A stretch of 64,000 nucleotides of DNA from Nocardioides piscis (GTDB lineage: Bacteria > Actinomycetota > Actinomycetes > Propionibacteriales > Nocardioidaceae): the NCBI RefSeq assembly GCF_011300215.1, contig NZ_CP049866.1:2977001-3041000 (forward strand). The letters run 5' to 3'. Shown here piece after piece: positions 43,766-53,313 of this stretch; within the stretch, counting starts at the first letter, position 1; each line of letters opens with the position of its first letter. The translations under genes were made by a program, and so were the position numbers. The notes under the pieces are model-generated. The model worked only from the letters and a program-made list of their open reading frames with translations, did no database searches and was not told the origin of the DNA.

Positions 43766-44752
43766 TCAGGAAGTGGTGCCGAGGATGTCGACCACGAAGA
43801 ACAGCGTGTCGGTGCCCTTGATCCCGGCGCCCTCGTTGCCCTGGGGGCCATATCCGTCCGCGGGCGGGATGGAGAGGATCACCCGCGAGCCGACGGTCTT
43901 GCCGACGAGGGTCTTGTCCCAGCCGGTGACGACCGCGCCGACACCGATCTTGAACGAGGTCGGGTCCTTGGAGTAGCTCTCGTCGAAGGGCTTCTTGGCC
44001 TCGTAGACCTGGCCGAGGTAGTTCACCGCGATGGTCTGGCCCTTCTCGACAACTGCGCCCTCGCCCTTGATGAGGGTGGTGTCGAGGAGGTTCTTGCTCG
44101 GCTTGTTGGCGTCGGCGAAGTCCAACCCGGTGATGACACCGTCGGACTCGACCAGGCTGGGCGCCCACTTGGCGGGCTCGCGGTCCTCGCCGGCCGGCTC
44201 GTCGATGACCTTGCCCATCAGGTCGACGACGAACACGACACCGTCCTTGTTGCCGATGCCGAGCTGCGGGTTGCCGGACTCGCCGAACGCATCCTCCGCG
44301 CTGCTCACCACGGCGACCCGGGACCCGACCTTGTGGCCCTCCATCGCCAGCTTGAACGGCTCGGACATCTCTCCGTTGAGCAGCTGGGGCGTCTCGGTCT
44401 CATAGGTGCTGTAGACCTCGGACTCGGTGTAGCCGTTGCCGATCCAGATGTGGGCGAACGCGCCGTCACCGGCTTCGAGCGTCTCGCCGTCGCCCTCGGT
44501 GAGGACCTCGGTCTCGATCTCGTCGGGGTTGACCTGCCCGTCGAACGTCACCTCGGGTGCCTTGCCGACGTCTCCGCTGACCTCGAGGCTGCTCAGGCCG
44601 GCAGCCTGCTCGCTCCCGGATCCGCCCTCGTCGTCGCCGCAGGCCGACAGCCCGAGCGTGGAGAGCAGCAGGACCCCGCCCGCAGCGGCGAGACGGGAGC
44701 GGCGCGGGTGGGCGGTGGCAGCGAGACGGGGCACGGTGGGAGAACCAATCAT
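43766..44752 (-). CDS. FKBP-type peptidyl-prolyl isomerase, lipoprotein
   Basis: A 328-aa secreted protein with lipobox LSAC (Cys38) after a hydrophobic signal. Residues about 60-190 look like a degenerate FKBP domain, and 210-328 a complete one (VNYLGQVYEAKKPFDESY, VVTGWDKTLVGKTVGSRVILSIPP, LFFVVDIL). It would help folding outside the membrane. It sits between pafA and pafB, an order also found in related actinobacteria as I recall. GGATAGGGT upstream at about 44771-44779 may be a promoter. Confidence 0.9.
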   Translation of the reverse strand: MIGSPTVPRLAATAHPRRSRLAAAGGVLLLSTLGLSACGDDEGGSGSEQAAGLSSLEVSGDVGKAPEVTFDGQVNPDEIETEVLTEGDGETLEAGDGAFAHIWIGNGYTESEVYSTYETETPQLLNGEMSEPFKLAMEGHKVGSRVAVVSSAEDAFGESGNPQLGIGNKDGVVFVVDLMGKVIDEPAGEDREPAKWAPSLVESDGVITGLDFADANKPSKNLLDTTLIKGEGAVVEKGQTIAVNYLGQVYEAKKPFDESYSKDPTSFKIGVGAVVTGWDKTLVGKTVGSRVILSIPPADGYGPQGNEGAGIKGTDTLFFVVDILGTTS

Positions 44753-44846
44753 CTGGGGAGCAGGACAGCGCGGTCACCCTATCCGGCGGGGCTGAGCCGA
44801 ACCTGAGTGTGTCGAGTGCGTGGCTGCGCCGAGCGCTGGGGACGAC

Positions 44847-46208
44847 TCACATGCCTTCGATGAGCCGCTCCACCCGCTCGTCGAAGGCCCGGAACGGGTC
44901 CTTGCAGAGGACGGTGCGCTGGGCCTGGTCGTTGAGCTTGAGGTGGACCCAGTCGACCGTGAAGTCGCGGCGGCGCTCCTGCGCCCGGCGGATGAAGTCG
45001 CCCCGCAGACGGGCCCGGGTGGTCTGCGGTGGGACGCTCTTGGCCTCGAAGATCTTCAGGTCGGTGGTCACCCGGGCGACGGCTCCCCGCTTCTCGAGCA
45101 GGTAGTAGAGGCCTCGGCCGCGGTGGATGTCGTGGTAGGCGAGGTCGAGCTGCGCGATCCGCGGGTGCCCCAGTGGGAGGCCGTGCTTGGCGCGGTAGCG
45201 GTCGATCAGCTTCCACTTGATCACCCAGTCGAGCTCGCGGTCGACCAGGCCGAGGTCGTCGGACTCGACGGCCTTCAGTCCGCGCTCCCACAGGTCGAGG
45301 GCCTGCTCGATGAGCGGGGTGCTGATCTGTCGCCGGTCGACGAAGTCGCGGGCCTTCCCGAGGTATTCGCCCTGGATCTCCAGCGCGCTCGCCTCCCTGC
45401 CGTTGGCGAGCCGGACCTTGCGTCGGCCCGTCATGTCGTGGGAGATCTCCCGGATCGCGCGGATGGGGTTCTCCATCGTGAGGTCGCGCATCACGACGCC
45501 CTCCTCGATCATCCGCAGCACCAGGTCGCAGGAGGCGACCTTGAGCATCGTGGTCGTCTCGCTCATGTTGGAGTCACCCACGATCACGTGCAGGCGTCGA
45601 TACTTCTCGGCGTCGGCATGGGGCTCGTCGCGGGTGTTGATGATCGGTCGGCTGCGGGTGGTGGCGCTGGAGACGCCTTCCCAGATGTGCTCTGCTCGTT
45701 GGGAGACGCTGAAGGAGGCACCCCGCGGCGTCTGGGTGACCTTCCCGGCACCGACGACGATCTGCCGGGTGACCAGGAACGGGATCAGGACGTCGGCGAG
45801 CTTGCTGAACTCGCCTGCGCGTCCCACGAGGTAGTTCTCGTGGCAGCCGTAGGAGTTTCCTGCCGAGTCGGTGTTGTTCTTGAACAGATAGATGTCGCCC
45901 GCGATGCCTTCGTCGTGGAGGCGCTGCTCGGCGTCCAGCAGGAGTCCCTCGAGGATCCGCTCCCCCGCCTTGTCGTGCGTGACCAGCTCGACGATGTCGT
46001 CGCACTCCGGGGTGGCGTACTCGGGGTGGCTGCCGACATCGAGATAGAGCCGCGCGCCGTTGCGGAGGAAGACGTTGCTCGACCGCCCCCAGCTCACGAC
46101 CTTGCGGAACAGGTAGCGCGCGACCTCGTCCGGGCTCAGCCTGCGCTGCCCCTTGAACGTGCACGTGACGCCGTACTCGTTCTCGATCCCGAAGATCCGC
46201 CGGTCCAT
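44847..46208 (-). CDS. pafA: Pup-protein ligase PafA
   Basis: A 453-aa glutamine-synthetase-fold ligase that joins Pup's C-terminal Glu to substrate lysines with ATP. Signature segments are [14 protein letters not shown], the base-acting Asp57 in [35 protein letters not shown] and [19 protein letters not shown]. Length matches characterised PafA proteins. TAGGGT lies 6 nt before the ATG, so a leaderless promoter is likely. Confidence 0.97.
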   Translation of the reverse strand: MDRRIFGIENEYGVTCTFKGQRRLSPDEVARYLFRKVVSWGRSSNVFLRNGARLYLDVGSHPEYATPECDDIVELVTHDKAGERILEGLLLDAEQRLHDEGIAGDIYLFKNNTDSAGNSYGCHENYLVGRAGEFSKLADVLIPFLVTRQIVVGAGKVTQTPRGASFSVSQRAEHIWEGVSSATTRSRPIINTRDEPHADAEKYRRLHVIVGDSNMSETTTMLKVASCDLVLRMIEEGVVMRDLTMENPIRAIREISHDMTGRRKVRLANGREASALEIQGEYLGKARDFVDRRQISTPLIEQALDLWERGLKAVESDDLGLVDRELDWVIKWKLIDRYRAKHGLPLGHPRIAQLDLAYHDIHRGRGLYYLLEKRGAVARVTTDLKIFEAKSVPPQTTRARLRGDFIRRAQERRRDFTVDWVHLKLNDQAQRTVLCKDPFRAFDERVERLIEGM

Positions 46209-46214
46209 GACCAG

Positions 46215-46220
46215 ACCCTA
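46215..46220 (-). promoter_or_regulatory. TAGGGT -10 box before pafA
   Basis: TAGGGT on the minus strand, 6 nt before ATG 46208. It would start transcription at the ATG and drive pafA and the FKBP-paf-tat genes that follow. Confidence 0.45.
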
Positions 46221-46349
46221 GTCCGCGATGCCACGGCAGCGGGGGATGAAATCAAGCAATCGGACAACTTGAGGCCCTGTCGCGGTTCGCCGGCCCGGTC
46301 CTGGGGCCCAGCAGGGGTTGGGCGAGCGTTGATCGGGTAGACACGGGGC

Positions 46350-47825
46350 ATGACCTCGTTGTGGCTCGATCGACCCCGCCCCACCCGACCGACCCTCGAC
46401 GACGACGTCGCCTGCGACGTGGCGGTGGTCGGCGCTGGCGTCACCGGACTCGTGACCGCCCTGCTGCTGGCCCGCGCTGGCCGATCCGTGGTGCTCCTGG
46501 AGGCACGGACCGCCGGCGCCGCCACCACTGGCAACACCACCGCCAAGGTGAGCCTGCTGCAGGGCACGAAGCTGTCCCGGATCCGGCGTGGTCGCAGCGA
46601 AGACCTCGTCAGGTCGTACGTCGACGCCAACCGCCGCGGCCAGGACTGGCTGCGCGGCTTCTGCCTCGACCACGGCGTGCCCGTGGACGACCAGGCCGCC
46701 CTGACCTATGCGACCGGCCGCAGCGGCGAGAAGCAGATCCGACGCGAGCTCGAGGTGGCCCAACAGGTCGGCCTGCCGGTGGAGTGGACCGACGAGACCG
46801 AGCTGCCCTTCGCCATACGAGGAGCCATCCGCCTCGGCGACCAGTTCCAGATGCACCCGGTCGAGCTGGTCGACGCGCTGGCGCAGGCGCTGATCGACGC
46901 CGGCGGTCAGCTGTTCGAGCACTCCCGGGTGCGTCGCGTGCGCCATGAGTCCCCCGGGGTCCGGGCCGAGACCGAGGCTGGGTCGGTGACGGCCTGCCAC
47001 CTAATCATCGCCACCAGCATGCCCATCCTCGACCGGGGCGGCTTCTTCGCCCGGCTCGTGCCCCAGCGGTCCTACGCAGCGGCGCTGCGTCCGGGATGGG
47101 TGCCCGACGCCATGTATCTCTCCGCGGACTCCCCCAGCCACTCGATCCGTCGGGTGGACCACGACGGTGCTCCCCTGCTCCTGGTCGGTGGGCACGGCCA
47201 CGTCACGGGTCGGACGAGCTCGGAGGCCAAGCAGCTGGCAGGCCTGCTCGACTGGGCGCGAACCGAGCTCAGCGCCACGGAAGTCACGCACACCTGGTCG
47301 GCCCAGGACCACGGGCCGGCCGCCGAGCTGCCATACGTCGGGCCGCTCCTGCCCCACGACGGCCACATCCTGGTCGCGACCGGCTTCGACAAGTGGGGTT
47401 TCACCAATGCTCCGGCGGCGGCCGAGCTGCTCACGGCGCAGATCACCGGAGCCACACAGCCGGACTCGGCGGCCATGAGCAGCTGGTCACCGTGGGAGGC
47501 GACCGGGCTGCCCAAGGCGCTGGTTGCCAACGGCTCCGTCGGCTTCCAGATGGCGCGCGGCTGGCTCGACGCAGCCGTCGCCACGGACGATGACCGACCC
47601 GAGGAGGGCGAGGGTGTCGTCACGCGCCGGGGTCTCGCCCCGATCGCCAGGTGCACCGTTGCGGGCGAGACTCGTGAGGTCTCGGCCGTGTGCCCCCACC
47701 TGCACGGGATCGTGACGTGGAACGACGCCGAGAAGTCCTGGGACTGCCCCCTCCACGGATCACGCTTCGCCCCCGACGGGTCCGTGCTCGAGGGCCCCAC
47801 GACCGAGCCGCTGCGTCAGATCTGA
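46350..47825 (+). CDS. FAD-dependent oxidoreductase with C-terminal Rieske domain
   Basis: A 491-aa protein. An N-terminal D-amino-acid-oxidase-type FAD domain ([29 protein letters not shown]) is followed by a Rieske [2Fe-2S] domain with the pairs C-P-H-L-H-G and C-P-L-H-G. The design matches the IPR-type DAO-Rieske oxidoreductases of actinobacteria, whose substrates are unknown. It lies on the opposite strand between prcA and pafA. The 3' end is covered on the other strand by the extended prcA frame. Confidence 0.92.
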   Translation: MTSLWLDRPRPTRPTLDDDVACDVAVVGAGVTGLVTALLLARAGRSVVLLEARTAGAATTGNTTAKVSLLQGTKLSRIRRGRSEDLVRSYVDANRRGQDWLRGFCLDHGVPVDDQAALTYATGRSGEKQIRRELEVAQQVGLPVEWTDETELPFAIRGAIRLGDQFQMHPVELVDALAQALIDAGGQLFEHSRVRRVRHESPGVRAETEAGSVTACHLIIATSMPILDRGGFFARLVPQRSYAAALRPGWVPDAMYLSADSPSHSIRRVDHDGAPLLLVGGHGHVTGRTSSEAKQLAGLLDWARTELSATEVTHTWSAQDHGPAAELPYVGPLLPHDGHILVATGFDKWGFTNAPAAAELLTAQITGATQPDSAAMSSWSPWEATGLPKALVANGSVGFQMARGWLDAAVATDDDRPEEGEGVVTRRGLAPIARCTVAGETREVSAVCPHLHGIVTWNDAEKSWDCPLHGSRFAPDGSVLEGPTTEPLRQI

Positions 47826-48801
47826 CCCGGCTCCCCGGCGGCGGGGGTTGGGACGGTCCGGGCGGGGGCTGGGGCGGAGCCGGTGGCGCCACGGGCGGGG
47901 GCTGGGGCGCCGGCGCCGGTGCGGTGGGCGGACCTGTCGGCGCCGGGTCTGAATGGTGGGGAGCACCGGTCATCGGGTTCTCCAGCGGGGGGATGCCTCC
48001 GCTCACCTGATCGGTGGGGTCTGCCGGGTCGTCGGTCGCGGGCGCAGACGGGGGCCTGGCCCCGCTGGTGTCGTCCGGCTGGGGTGCGTCGGGCTGCTCG
48101 GGTCCGCGATCGCCCAGGATCTCGGTCAGCCGACTCTCCCGCAGACGCAGGAACTTGCGCGGCTGGGACCGGGTGCGGTCGAGGCAGGCGACCTCCAGGT
48201 CGGCAACCGGGATCACGCGGTCGCCGGCGTCGGTGTGGCCGAGGGCAGCCACGGCCACGTGCAGGGCGTCCTCGAGGGTGGCGCCCGCCTCGTAGTGCTC
48301 CTTGAGGTGGGCGGCCGTCGACTCGGCGTTGCCGCCCATGACCGCGAACTGGTGCTCGTCGGCGACCTGGCCGTCGTAGGTGAGCCGATAGATCTGGTCG
48401 TCGGCGGCGGCGTCACCGACCTCGGCGACGAAGATCTCCACCTCGTAGGGCTTCTCGCCGCCGCTGGAGAAGATCGTGCCCAGGGTCTGGGCGTAGGCGT
48501 TGGCCAGTCCGCGACCCGTCACGTCACGCCGGTCGTAGGCATAGCCGCGCATGTCGGCGAGCCGGACACCGGCGATCCGGAGGTTCTCGAACTCGTTGTA
48601 GCGACCCACGGCCGCGAACGCGATCCGGTCATAGATCTCGGAGACCTTGTGGAGCGCCTGGGAGGGGTTCTCGGAGACGAAGAGGATGCCATCGACGTAC
48701 TGGATGGCGACGACCGAACGACCGCGGGCGATGCCCTTGCGCGCGAAGTCCGCGCGGTCCTTCATCATCTGCTCGGGCGATACGTAGAACGGGGTGCTCA
48801 T
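47816..48801 (-). CDS. prcA: Proteasome alpha subunit, probable frame error in the tail
   Basis: The 20S alpha subunit forms the outer rings and gate. The core (about 1-235) reads [41 protein letters not shown] and FVAEVGD, followed by a long Pro-rich tail. As read, the frame continues to 47620 (393 aa) with an Arg-rich end that is antisense to the Rieske domain. One extra base in the C4 run at 47833-47836 would end the protein at 47816 as PPPPGEPGQI (328 aa). M. tuberculosis PrcA is about 248 aa, so the tail is long either way. Confidence 0.88.
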
Positions 48802-48809
48802 CTCAGTCC

Positions 48810-49640
48810 TCAGATCAGGGCCGCGGCCGGGCCGTCGGGACGTTGCATGCGGGCCGCGAGCATGCGATCGGCGATCTCGGCCACCTCGGCGTCGGGCACC
48901 CGTCGGCCGCCGTCGGCGGTGATGACGTGGACGACCGGGAAGATCCGGCGGGTCAGGTCGGGACCACCGGTCGCCGAGTCGTCGTCGGCGGCGTCATAGA
49001 GCGCCTGGACGACCGCGGTGACGCACTCCATCGCCGAGAGGTCCTCCCGATAGAGCTTCTTGAGTGACCCGCGGGCGAACAGCGAGCCGGACCCGACGCT
49101 GTGGAAGGCGGTCTCCTCGTAGCGGCCGCCGGTGACGTCGTAGCTGAAGATGCGGCCCTGGTCGTGGTTGAGGTCGAAGCCGGCGAACAACGGGACCACC
49201 GCGAGGCCCTGCATCGCCATACCGAGGTTGGCGCGGATCAACGCGGCGAGGCGGTTGGCCTTGCCGTCCATCGACAGCGTCATCCCCTCGATCTTCTCGT
49301 AGTGCTCGAGCTCGGTCTGGAACAGCCGCACCATCTCGACCGCCAGGCCGGCTGTGCCGGCGATGCCGACCACCGAGAACTCGTCGGCGGGGAAGACCTT
49401 CTCGATGTCGCGCTGGGCGATGATGTTGCCCATCGTCGCCCGACGGTCACCGGCCATGACCACGCCGCCGGGGAAGGTCGCGGCGACGATCGTGGTCCCG
49501 TGGGGTGCGAGGTCGCCGGCATTGCCCGCCGGGACGGCGCGCCGCGAGGGCAGGAGGTCGGGTGCTTGTACGGCGAGGAAGTCGCTGAAGGACGAGGAGC
49601 CCGGCATCAGGTAGGCCGCGGGCAGGCGTGGGTCGCTCAT
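48810..49640 (-). CDS. prcB: Proteasome beta subunit
   Basis: A 276-aa proteolytic subunit of the 20S core. A propeptide of about 48 residues is removed to expose Thr49 in [12 protein letters not shown]. Asp and Lys of the active site lie in [14 protein letters not shown] and EKVFPAD. It is eight bases upstream of prcA, forming the normal prcBA pair. SD AGGGA precedes ATG 49640. Confidence 0.97.
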   Translation of the reverse strand: MSDPRLPAAYLMPGSSSFSDFLAVQAPDLLPSRRAVPAGNAGDLAPHGTTIVAATFPGGVVMAGDRRATMGNIIAQRDIEKVFPADEFSVVGIAGTAGLAVEMVRLFQTELEHYEKIEGMTLSMDGKANRLAALIRANLGMAMQGLAVVPLFAGFDLNHDQGRIFSYDVTGGRYEETAFHSVGSGSLFARGSLKKLYREDLSAMECVTAVVQALYDAADDDSATGGPDLTRRIFPVVHVITADGGRRVPDAEVAEIADRMLAARMQRPDGPAAALI

Positions 49641-49689
49641 ACGGGGTCCCTGTCGAGACCGCAGCGCAGCGAGGATCTCGATGGGGTGT

Positions 49690-49887
49690 TCACTGGCCGC
49701 CCTTCTGGATGAAGGACTTCACGAAGTCCTCGGCGTTGGTCTCGAGCACGTCGTCGATCTCGTCCAGGATGGCGTCGATGTCGTCATCGAGGACCTCCTT
49801 GCGCTCGGCCACGTCGGACTCGACGACCTCTTCGGTCGCCGTCTGATCCTGGCTGGACTTGCGCGGTTGCTTCTGTTCCTGGGCCAT
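49690..49887 (-). CDS. pup: Prokaryotic ubiquitin-like protein Pup
   Basis: A 65-aa intrinsically disordered tag. The C-terminus is F-I-Q-K-G-G-Q; Dop must deamidate the final Gln to Glu before PafA can ligate it. The central coiled-coil-forming part [23 protein letters not shown] binds ARC. The frame is open upstream into the repeats, but ATG 49887 gives the family start M-A-Q-E. TAGGGT lies 7 nt upstream. Confidence 0.98.
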   Translation of the reverse strand: MAQEQKQPRKSSQDQTATEEVVESDVAERKEVLDDDIDAILDEIDDVLETNAEDFVKSFIQKGGQ

Positions 49888-49894
49888 GCACACG

Positions 49895-49900
49895 ACCCTA
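49895..49900 (-). promoter_or_regulatory. TAGGGT -10 box before pup
   Basis: TAGGGT lies 7 nt before the pup ATG on the minus strand. With the repeat block upstream, pup-prcB-prcA must have their own promoter, and this is the best candidate. Confidence 0.5.
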
Positions 49901-49937
49901 TCCAGAAACCGAAGCCGCGCACGGGAACACCCAGGCT

Positions 49938-49952
49938 CATTGGGACCCAATG
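49938..49952. promoter_or_regulatory. 15-bp palindrome upstream of pup
   Basis: CATTGGGACCCAATG has 7-bp arms around one A. It lies about 40 bases upstream of the pup -10 box, in the position of an upstream regulator site. No known binding protein is identified. Confidence 0.35.
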
Positions 49953-49986
49953 CTGTCGCGGGGCTCGAGAAGCGCCGAGGGACCCG

Positions 49987-50137
49987 GCGCCTGAGGAGGC
50001 CGAGGGACCCGGCGGTTGAGGAAGGCCGAAGGCCTGTCACGAAGCGCCGGGCAGGCGCCACCGACCCGGCGGTTGAGGAAGGCCGAGGGACCCGGCGGTT
50101 GAGGAAGGCCGAAGGCCTGTCACGAAACCCCGGGGTT
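49987..50137. repeat. Left cluster of palindromic repeats before the GIY-YIG gene
   Basis: Two full units (50014-50043 and 50097-50127) read GGTTGAGGAAGGCCGAAGGC followed by CTGTCACGAA, and two partial units lie at about 49987 and 50070. GGCC-GAA-GGCC forms a small hairpin in each. They match the right array in reverse complement. A 12-base palindrome AACCCCGGGGTT closes the cluster. Confidence 0.8.
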
Positions 50138-50195
50138 GGTCCACAGGTCCGAGAAGGTGGTTTTGGAAACCACTCACGAGGCAACTGTGGACCGC

Positions 50196-50531
50196 ATGCC
50201 GTGGACCTACATGCTCCGCTGTGCCGACGGCAGCTACTACGTCGGCAGCACTTGGGACCTCGAACGCCGGGTCAACCAGCACCAAGGCGGGGAAGGCGCT
50301 GCCTACACCCGTCGGCGACGGCCCGTCGAACTCGTCTGGTGCGCTGAGTTCCAGCGCATCGCAGAAGCGTTCGAGTGGGAGAAGCGGATCCAGGGCTGGT
50401 CACGCGCCAAGCGAGAAGCCCTGATCAAGGGTGACGAAGCCGTGATCAGACAACTGGCTAGCCGTGCCTGGGCGGCGCAACAGGTCCGCAAGGCTGTGCC
50501 CACGACGCCTGCCCCACCTCCGGTTTCGTGA
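50196..50531 (+). CDS. GIY-YIG nuclease family protein
   Basis: A 111-aa single-domain GIY-YIG protein. WTYMLRCADGSYYVGST gives the two beta strands (the G-I-Y and Y-I-G motifs appear as T-Y-M and Y-V-G), then LERRVNQHQGGEGAAYT with the conserved Arg, and AFEWEKRIQGWSRAKREALI with the metal-binding Glu, close to the UPF0213/YhbQ type. The stop codon and last residues (PPPVS) lie inside the first unit of the right repeat array. GTG 50187 is another possible start. Inserted between pup and dop on the opposite strand. Confidence 0.88.
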   Translation: MPWTYMLRCADGSYYVGSTWDLERRVNQHQGGEGAAYTRRRRPVELVWCAEFQRIAEAFEWEKRIQGWSRAKREALIKGDEAVIRQLASRAWAAQQVRKAVPTTPAPPPVS

Positions 50532-51078
50532 CGGGCCTTCGGCCCTCCTCAACCTCCGGGCCGCGCTGGTCGGTCTTCGGCTGCCCACCTCCGGTTTCGT
50601 GACGGGCCTTCGGCCCTCCTCAACCTCCGAGCCGTACGTGCCGGTCTTCGGCCCTCCTCAACCTCCGGGCTGAGTCGGCGGGCCCATGGCACCCCACCTC
50701 CGGTTTCGTGATGGGCCTTCGGCCTGGCTCAACCTCCGGGGCTGAGTCGGCGGGCGCATGGCACCCCACGTTCCGGTTTCGTGATGGGCCTTCGGCCTGG
50801 CTCAACCTCCGGGCTGGGCCGGCGGGCGCATGGCACCCCACGTTCTGGTTTCGTGACGGGCCTTCGGCCCTCCACAACCTCCGGGCTGAGTCGGCGGGCC
50901 TATGGCACCCCACCTCCGGTTTCGTGATGGGCTTTCGGCCTGGCTCAACCTCCGGGCTGGGCCGGCGGGCCTATGGCACCCCACGTTCCGGTTTCGTGAC
51001 GGGCCTCCGGCCCTCCTCAACCTCCGGGTGGCGTGGGTTTCGGCCCGTCCTCACCCTCGGCCCGTCCTCAACCTCCGG
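50512..51078. repeat. Right tandem array, about 72-bp period
   Basis: Seven full units start at 50521, 50592, 50701, 50774, 50846, 50917 and 50989, plus partial units near 50641 and after 51040. Each has CGGTTTCGTGACGGGCCTTC, GGCC(C/T), then CTCAACCTCCGGGC and a linker near GAGTCGGCGGGC-CATGGCACCCCAC. The steps are 71-73 bp apart from one 109-bp gap that holds a partial unit. The array fills the gap between the convergent GIY-YIG and dop genes. Confidence 0.88.
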
Positions 51079-52590
51079 TCAGCGGCTGGTGAGGCGCGCG
51101 ACCAGCTCGAGGGCGGTGTCGCACTCGTCGAAGAGGGCGCCGACGTGGGCCTCGCTCCCCCGCAACGGGTCGATGGTGGGCACCCGCTGGAGCGACTCGC
51201 GACCAGGCAGGTCGAAGATCACCGAGTCCCACGAGGCGGCGGCCACACTGTCGGCGTACTTCTCCAGGCAGCGGCCACGGAAGTAGGCCCGCGTGTCTGC
51301 AGGCGGGTCGTGCATCGCCCGCTCGACGGAGGCGTCGTCGAGCAACCGCTCGATCCTGCCGGCAGCAGCGAGCTTGGCGTAGAGGCCCTTCTCGGGACGG
51401 ATGTCGCTGTACTGCAGGTCGATGAGGTGCAGCTTGGCGGCGTCCCAGTCGAGGCCGTCGCGACTGCGGTATTGCTCGAGCAGCTTGAGCTTGGCCACCC
51501 AGTCGAGCTCGCCCGCGCACAGCATCGGGTCCCGCTGCAGCCGGGTCAGCACCGACTCCCAACGCTCCAGCACATCGGCTGTCTGGGCGTCCACGTCGTC
51601 GCCGAACCGCTCGGCGACATATTTCCGCGCGCGGTCGAGGTATTCCAGCTGCAGCTCGACCGCGGTGATGGTCCGCCCGTCGTGCATGGTCAGCAGCTCA
51701 CGCAGGGTCGGGTCGTGGGACACCGCACGCAAGGAGGCGACGGGCGCGGCCACCGACAGGTCGTCGGTGATGAACCTGTCCTCGATCATCGCCAGGACCA
51801 GGGCGGTCGTGCCGACCTTGAGATAGGTCGAGACCTCGGACAGGTTGGCGTCGCCGATGATCACGTGGAGCCGCCGATATTTCTCCGGGTCGGCGTGCGG
51901 CTCGTCGCGGGTGTTGATGATCGGCCGCTTCAGGGTCGTCTCCAGGCCCACCTCGACCTCGAAGTAGTCGGCCCGCTGACTGACCTGGAACCCGTGCTCG
52001 CGACCGTCCTGCCCGATACCGACGCGCCCGGCACCGCACACGACCTGGCGGCTGACGAAGAACGGGATCAGGTGGCGAACGATGTCGGCGAACGGGGTGG
52101 AGCGGCGCATCAGGTAGTTCTCGTGGGCGCCGTACGACGCACCCTTGTTGTCGGTGTTGTTCTTGTAGAGCACGATCGGGGCGGCACCCGGCGTCTGCGA
52201 CGCGAGCCGCTGGGCGTCGAGCATCACCTGCTCCCCCGCCTTCTCCCAGCGCACCACGTCGAGCGGTGAGGTCACCTCGGGTGAGGAGTACTCGGGGTGG
52301 GCGTGGTCGACGTAGAGCCGAGCGCCGTTGGTGAGGATGACGTTGGCGAGCCCGAGGTCCTCGTCGGTGAGCTGGCTGGGGTCGGCGACCTGGCGCGCCA
52401 TGTCGAAGCCGCGGGCGTCGCGCAGTGGCGACTCCTCCTCGAAGTCCCACCGGGCCCGCCGCGCCTTGACCGTGGCCGAGGCATAGGCGTTGACGACCTG
52501 CGTCGAGGCCACCATCGGGTTGGCCAGGGGAAGCCCCTGGACCGAGATCCCGTATTCGATCTCGGTGCCCATCACGCGACGAACGGTCAT
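51079..52590 (-). CDS. dop: Pup deamidase/depupylase Dop
   Basis: A 503-aa paralogue of PafA that deamidates Pup's terminal Gln and removes Pup from substrates. It has [11 protein letters not shown], the catalytic Asp95 in [14 protein letters not shown], the Dop-specific loop region (about residues 42-65 and 128-140), [19 protein letters not shown] and [19 protein letters not shown]. Its stop abuts the repeat array. TAGGCT lies 6 nt before the ATG. Confidence 0.96.
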   Translation of the reverse strand: MTVRRVMGTEIEYGISVQGLPLANPMVASTQVVNAYASATVKARRARWDFEEESPLRDARGFDMARQVADPSQLTDEDLGLANVILTNGARLYVDHAHPEYSSPEVTSPLDVVRWEKAGEQVMLDAQRLASQTPGAAPIVLYKNNTDNKGASYGAHENYLMRRSTPFADIVRHLIPFFVSRQVVCGAGRVGIGQDGREHGFQVSQRADYFEVEVGLETTLKRPIINTRDEPHADPEKYRRLHVIIGDANLSEVSTYLKVGTTALVLAMIEDRFITDDLSVAAPVASLRAVSHDPTLRELLTMHDGRTITAVELQLEYLDRARKYVAERFGDDVDAQTADVLERWESVLTRLQRDPMLCAGELDWVAKLKLLEQYRSRDGLDWDAAKLHLIDLQYSDIRPEKGLYAKLAAAGRIERLLDDASVERAMHDPPADTRAYFRGRCLEKYADSVAAASWDSVIFDLPGRESLQRVPTIDPLRGSEAHVGALFDECDTALELVARLTSR

Positions 52591-52596
52591 GGGTCG

Positions 52597-52602
52597 AGCC
52601 TA
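52597..52602 (-). promoter_or_regulatory. TAGGCT -10 box before dop
   Basis: TAGGCT on the minus strand, 6 nt before ATG 52590, predicts a leaderless dop mRNA separate from arc. Confidence 0.4.
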
Positions 52603-52680
52603 CGGGTGGGACGGAGAGGATGGAGCCGCCGCAGGCGGATGTCGGTGCCTGCTCCGGTGGCTGCGCCGTACGCTCGGACG

Positions 52681-53310
52681 ATGAGCCGCGCGCTGTGGAC
52701 CGACCATGTGGTGCCCCGCCTCACCGACGTCTCGTTGCGCAACGAGGAGATCGGGCGGCTCCGTGCCCGAGTCTGCGAGGGACTGACCGGCGACGTGCTG
52801 GAGATCGGGTTCGGGTCAGGTCTGAACATGCGCTTCCTGCCGGGCGACGTCACCCACGTGAGCGCGGTGGAGCCCTCCGAGGTCGGGTGGCGGCTCTCGG
52901 AGCGTCGTCGCGCGCGCTCGAGCGTGCCTGTCGACCGCGCAGGACTGGACGGCCAGCACCTGGCGCTGCCAGACCACTCCCATGACAGCGCCCTGGTGAC
53001 CTTCAGCCTGTGCACCATCCCGGACCCGGCGTCGGCGCTGCTCGAGGTGCAGCGCGTGCTGCGTCCCGGGGGCCGGTTGCACCTGCTCGAGCACGGGCTG
53101 GCCCCGGATCCGGGCGTACGGCGATGGCAGCACCGCCTCGAGCCTGCGCAACGGCGGCTCGCGGGTGGGTGTCACCTCACCCGTGACGTCGCCGGTCTGC
53201 TCCGGAGCGGGGGGTGGCAGCCGGAGTGGCTCGAGCACCCCGACCTGCCGGGGCCGAAGGCCGCACGCCCATGGACGTACGTGACCATGGGCGTGGCGAC
53301 CTTCGACTGA
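52681..53310 (+). CDS. Class I SAM-dependent methyltransferase
   Basis: A 209-aa protein with the SAM-binding motif VLEIGFGSGLNMRFLP near residue 38 and the late LLEVQRVLRPGGRLHLLEHG. It resembles the phospholipid/quinone methyltransferase-like group; the substrate is unknown. ATG 52681 has TACGCT 6 nt upstream. It lies opposite in strand between dop and arc. Confidence 0.88.
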   Translation: MSRALWTDHVVPRLTDVSLRNEEIGRLRARVCEGLTGDVLEIGFGSGLNMRFLPGDVTHVSAVEPSEVGWRLSERRRARSSVPVDRAGLDGQHLALPDHSHDSALVTFSLCTIPDPASALLEVQRVLRPGGRLHLLEHGLAPDPGVRRWQHRLEPAQRRLAGGCHLTRDVAGLLRSGGWQPEWLEHPDLPGPKAARPWTYVTMGVATFD

Positions 53311-53313
53311 GGA

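Noticed and set aside
49888..50184. N-terminal extension of Pup
   Set aside because: The frame is open, but it is encoded by the repeat cluster and Pup has a well-defined start at M-A-Q-E.
50512..51078. CRISPR array
   Set aside because: The repeat of about 38 bp with about 34-bp intervals looks CRISPR-like, but the intervals are near copies of each other and no cas genes are present; it is a tandem repeat.
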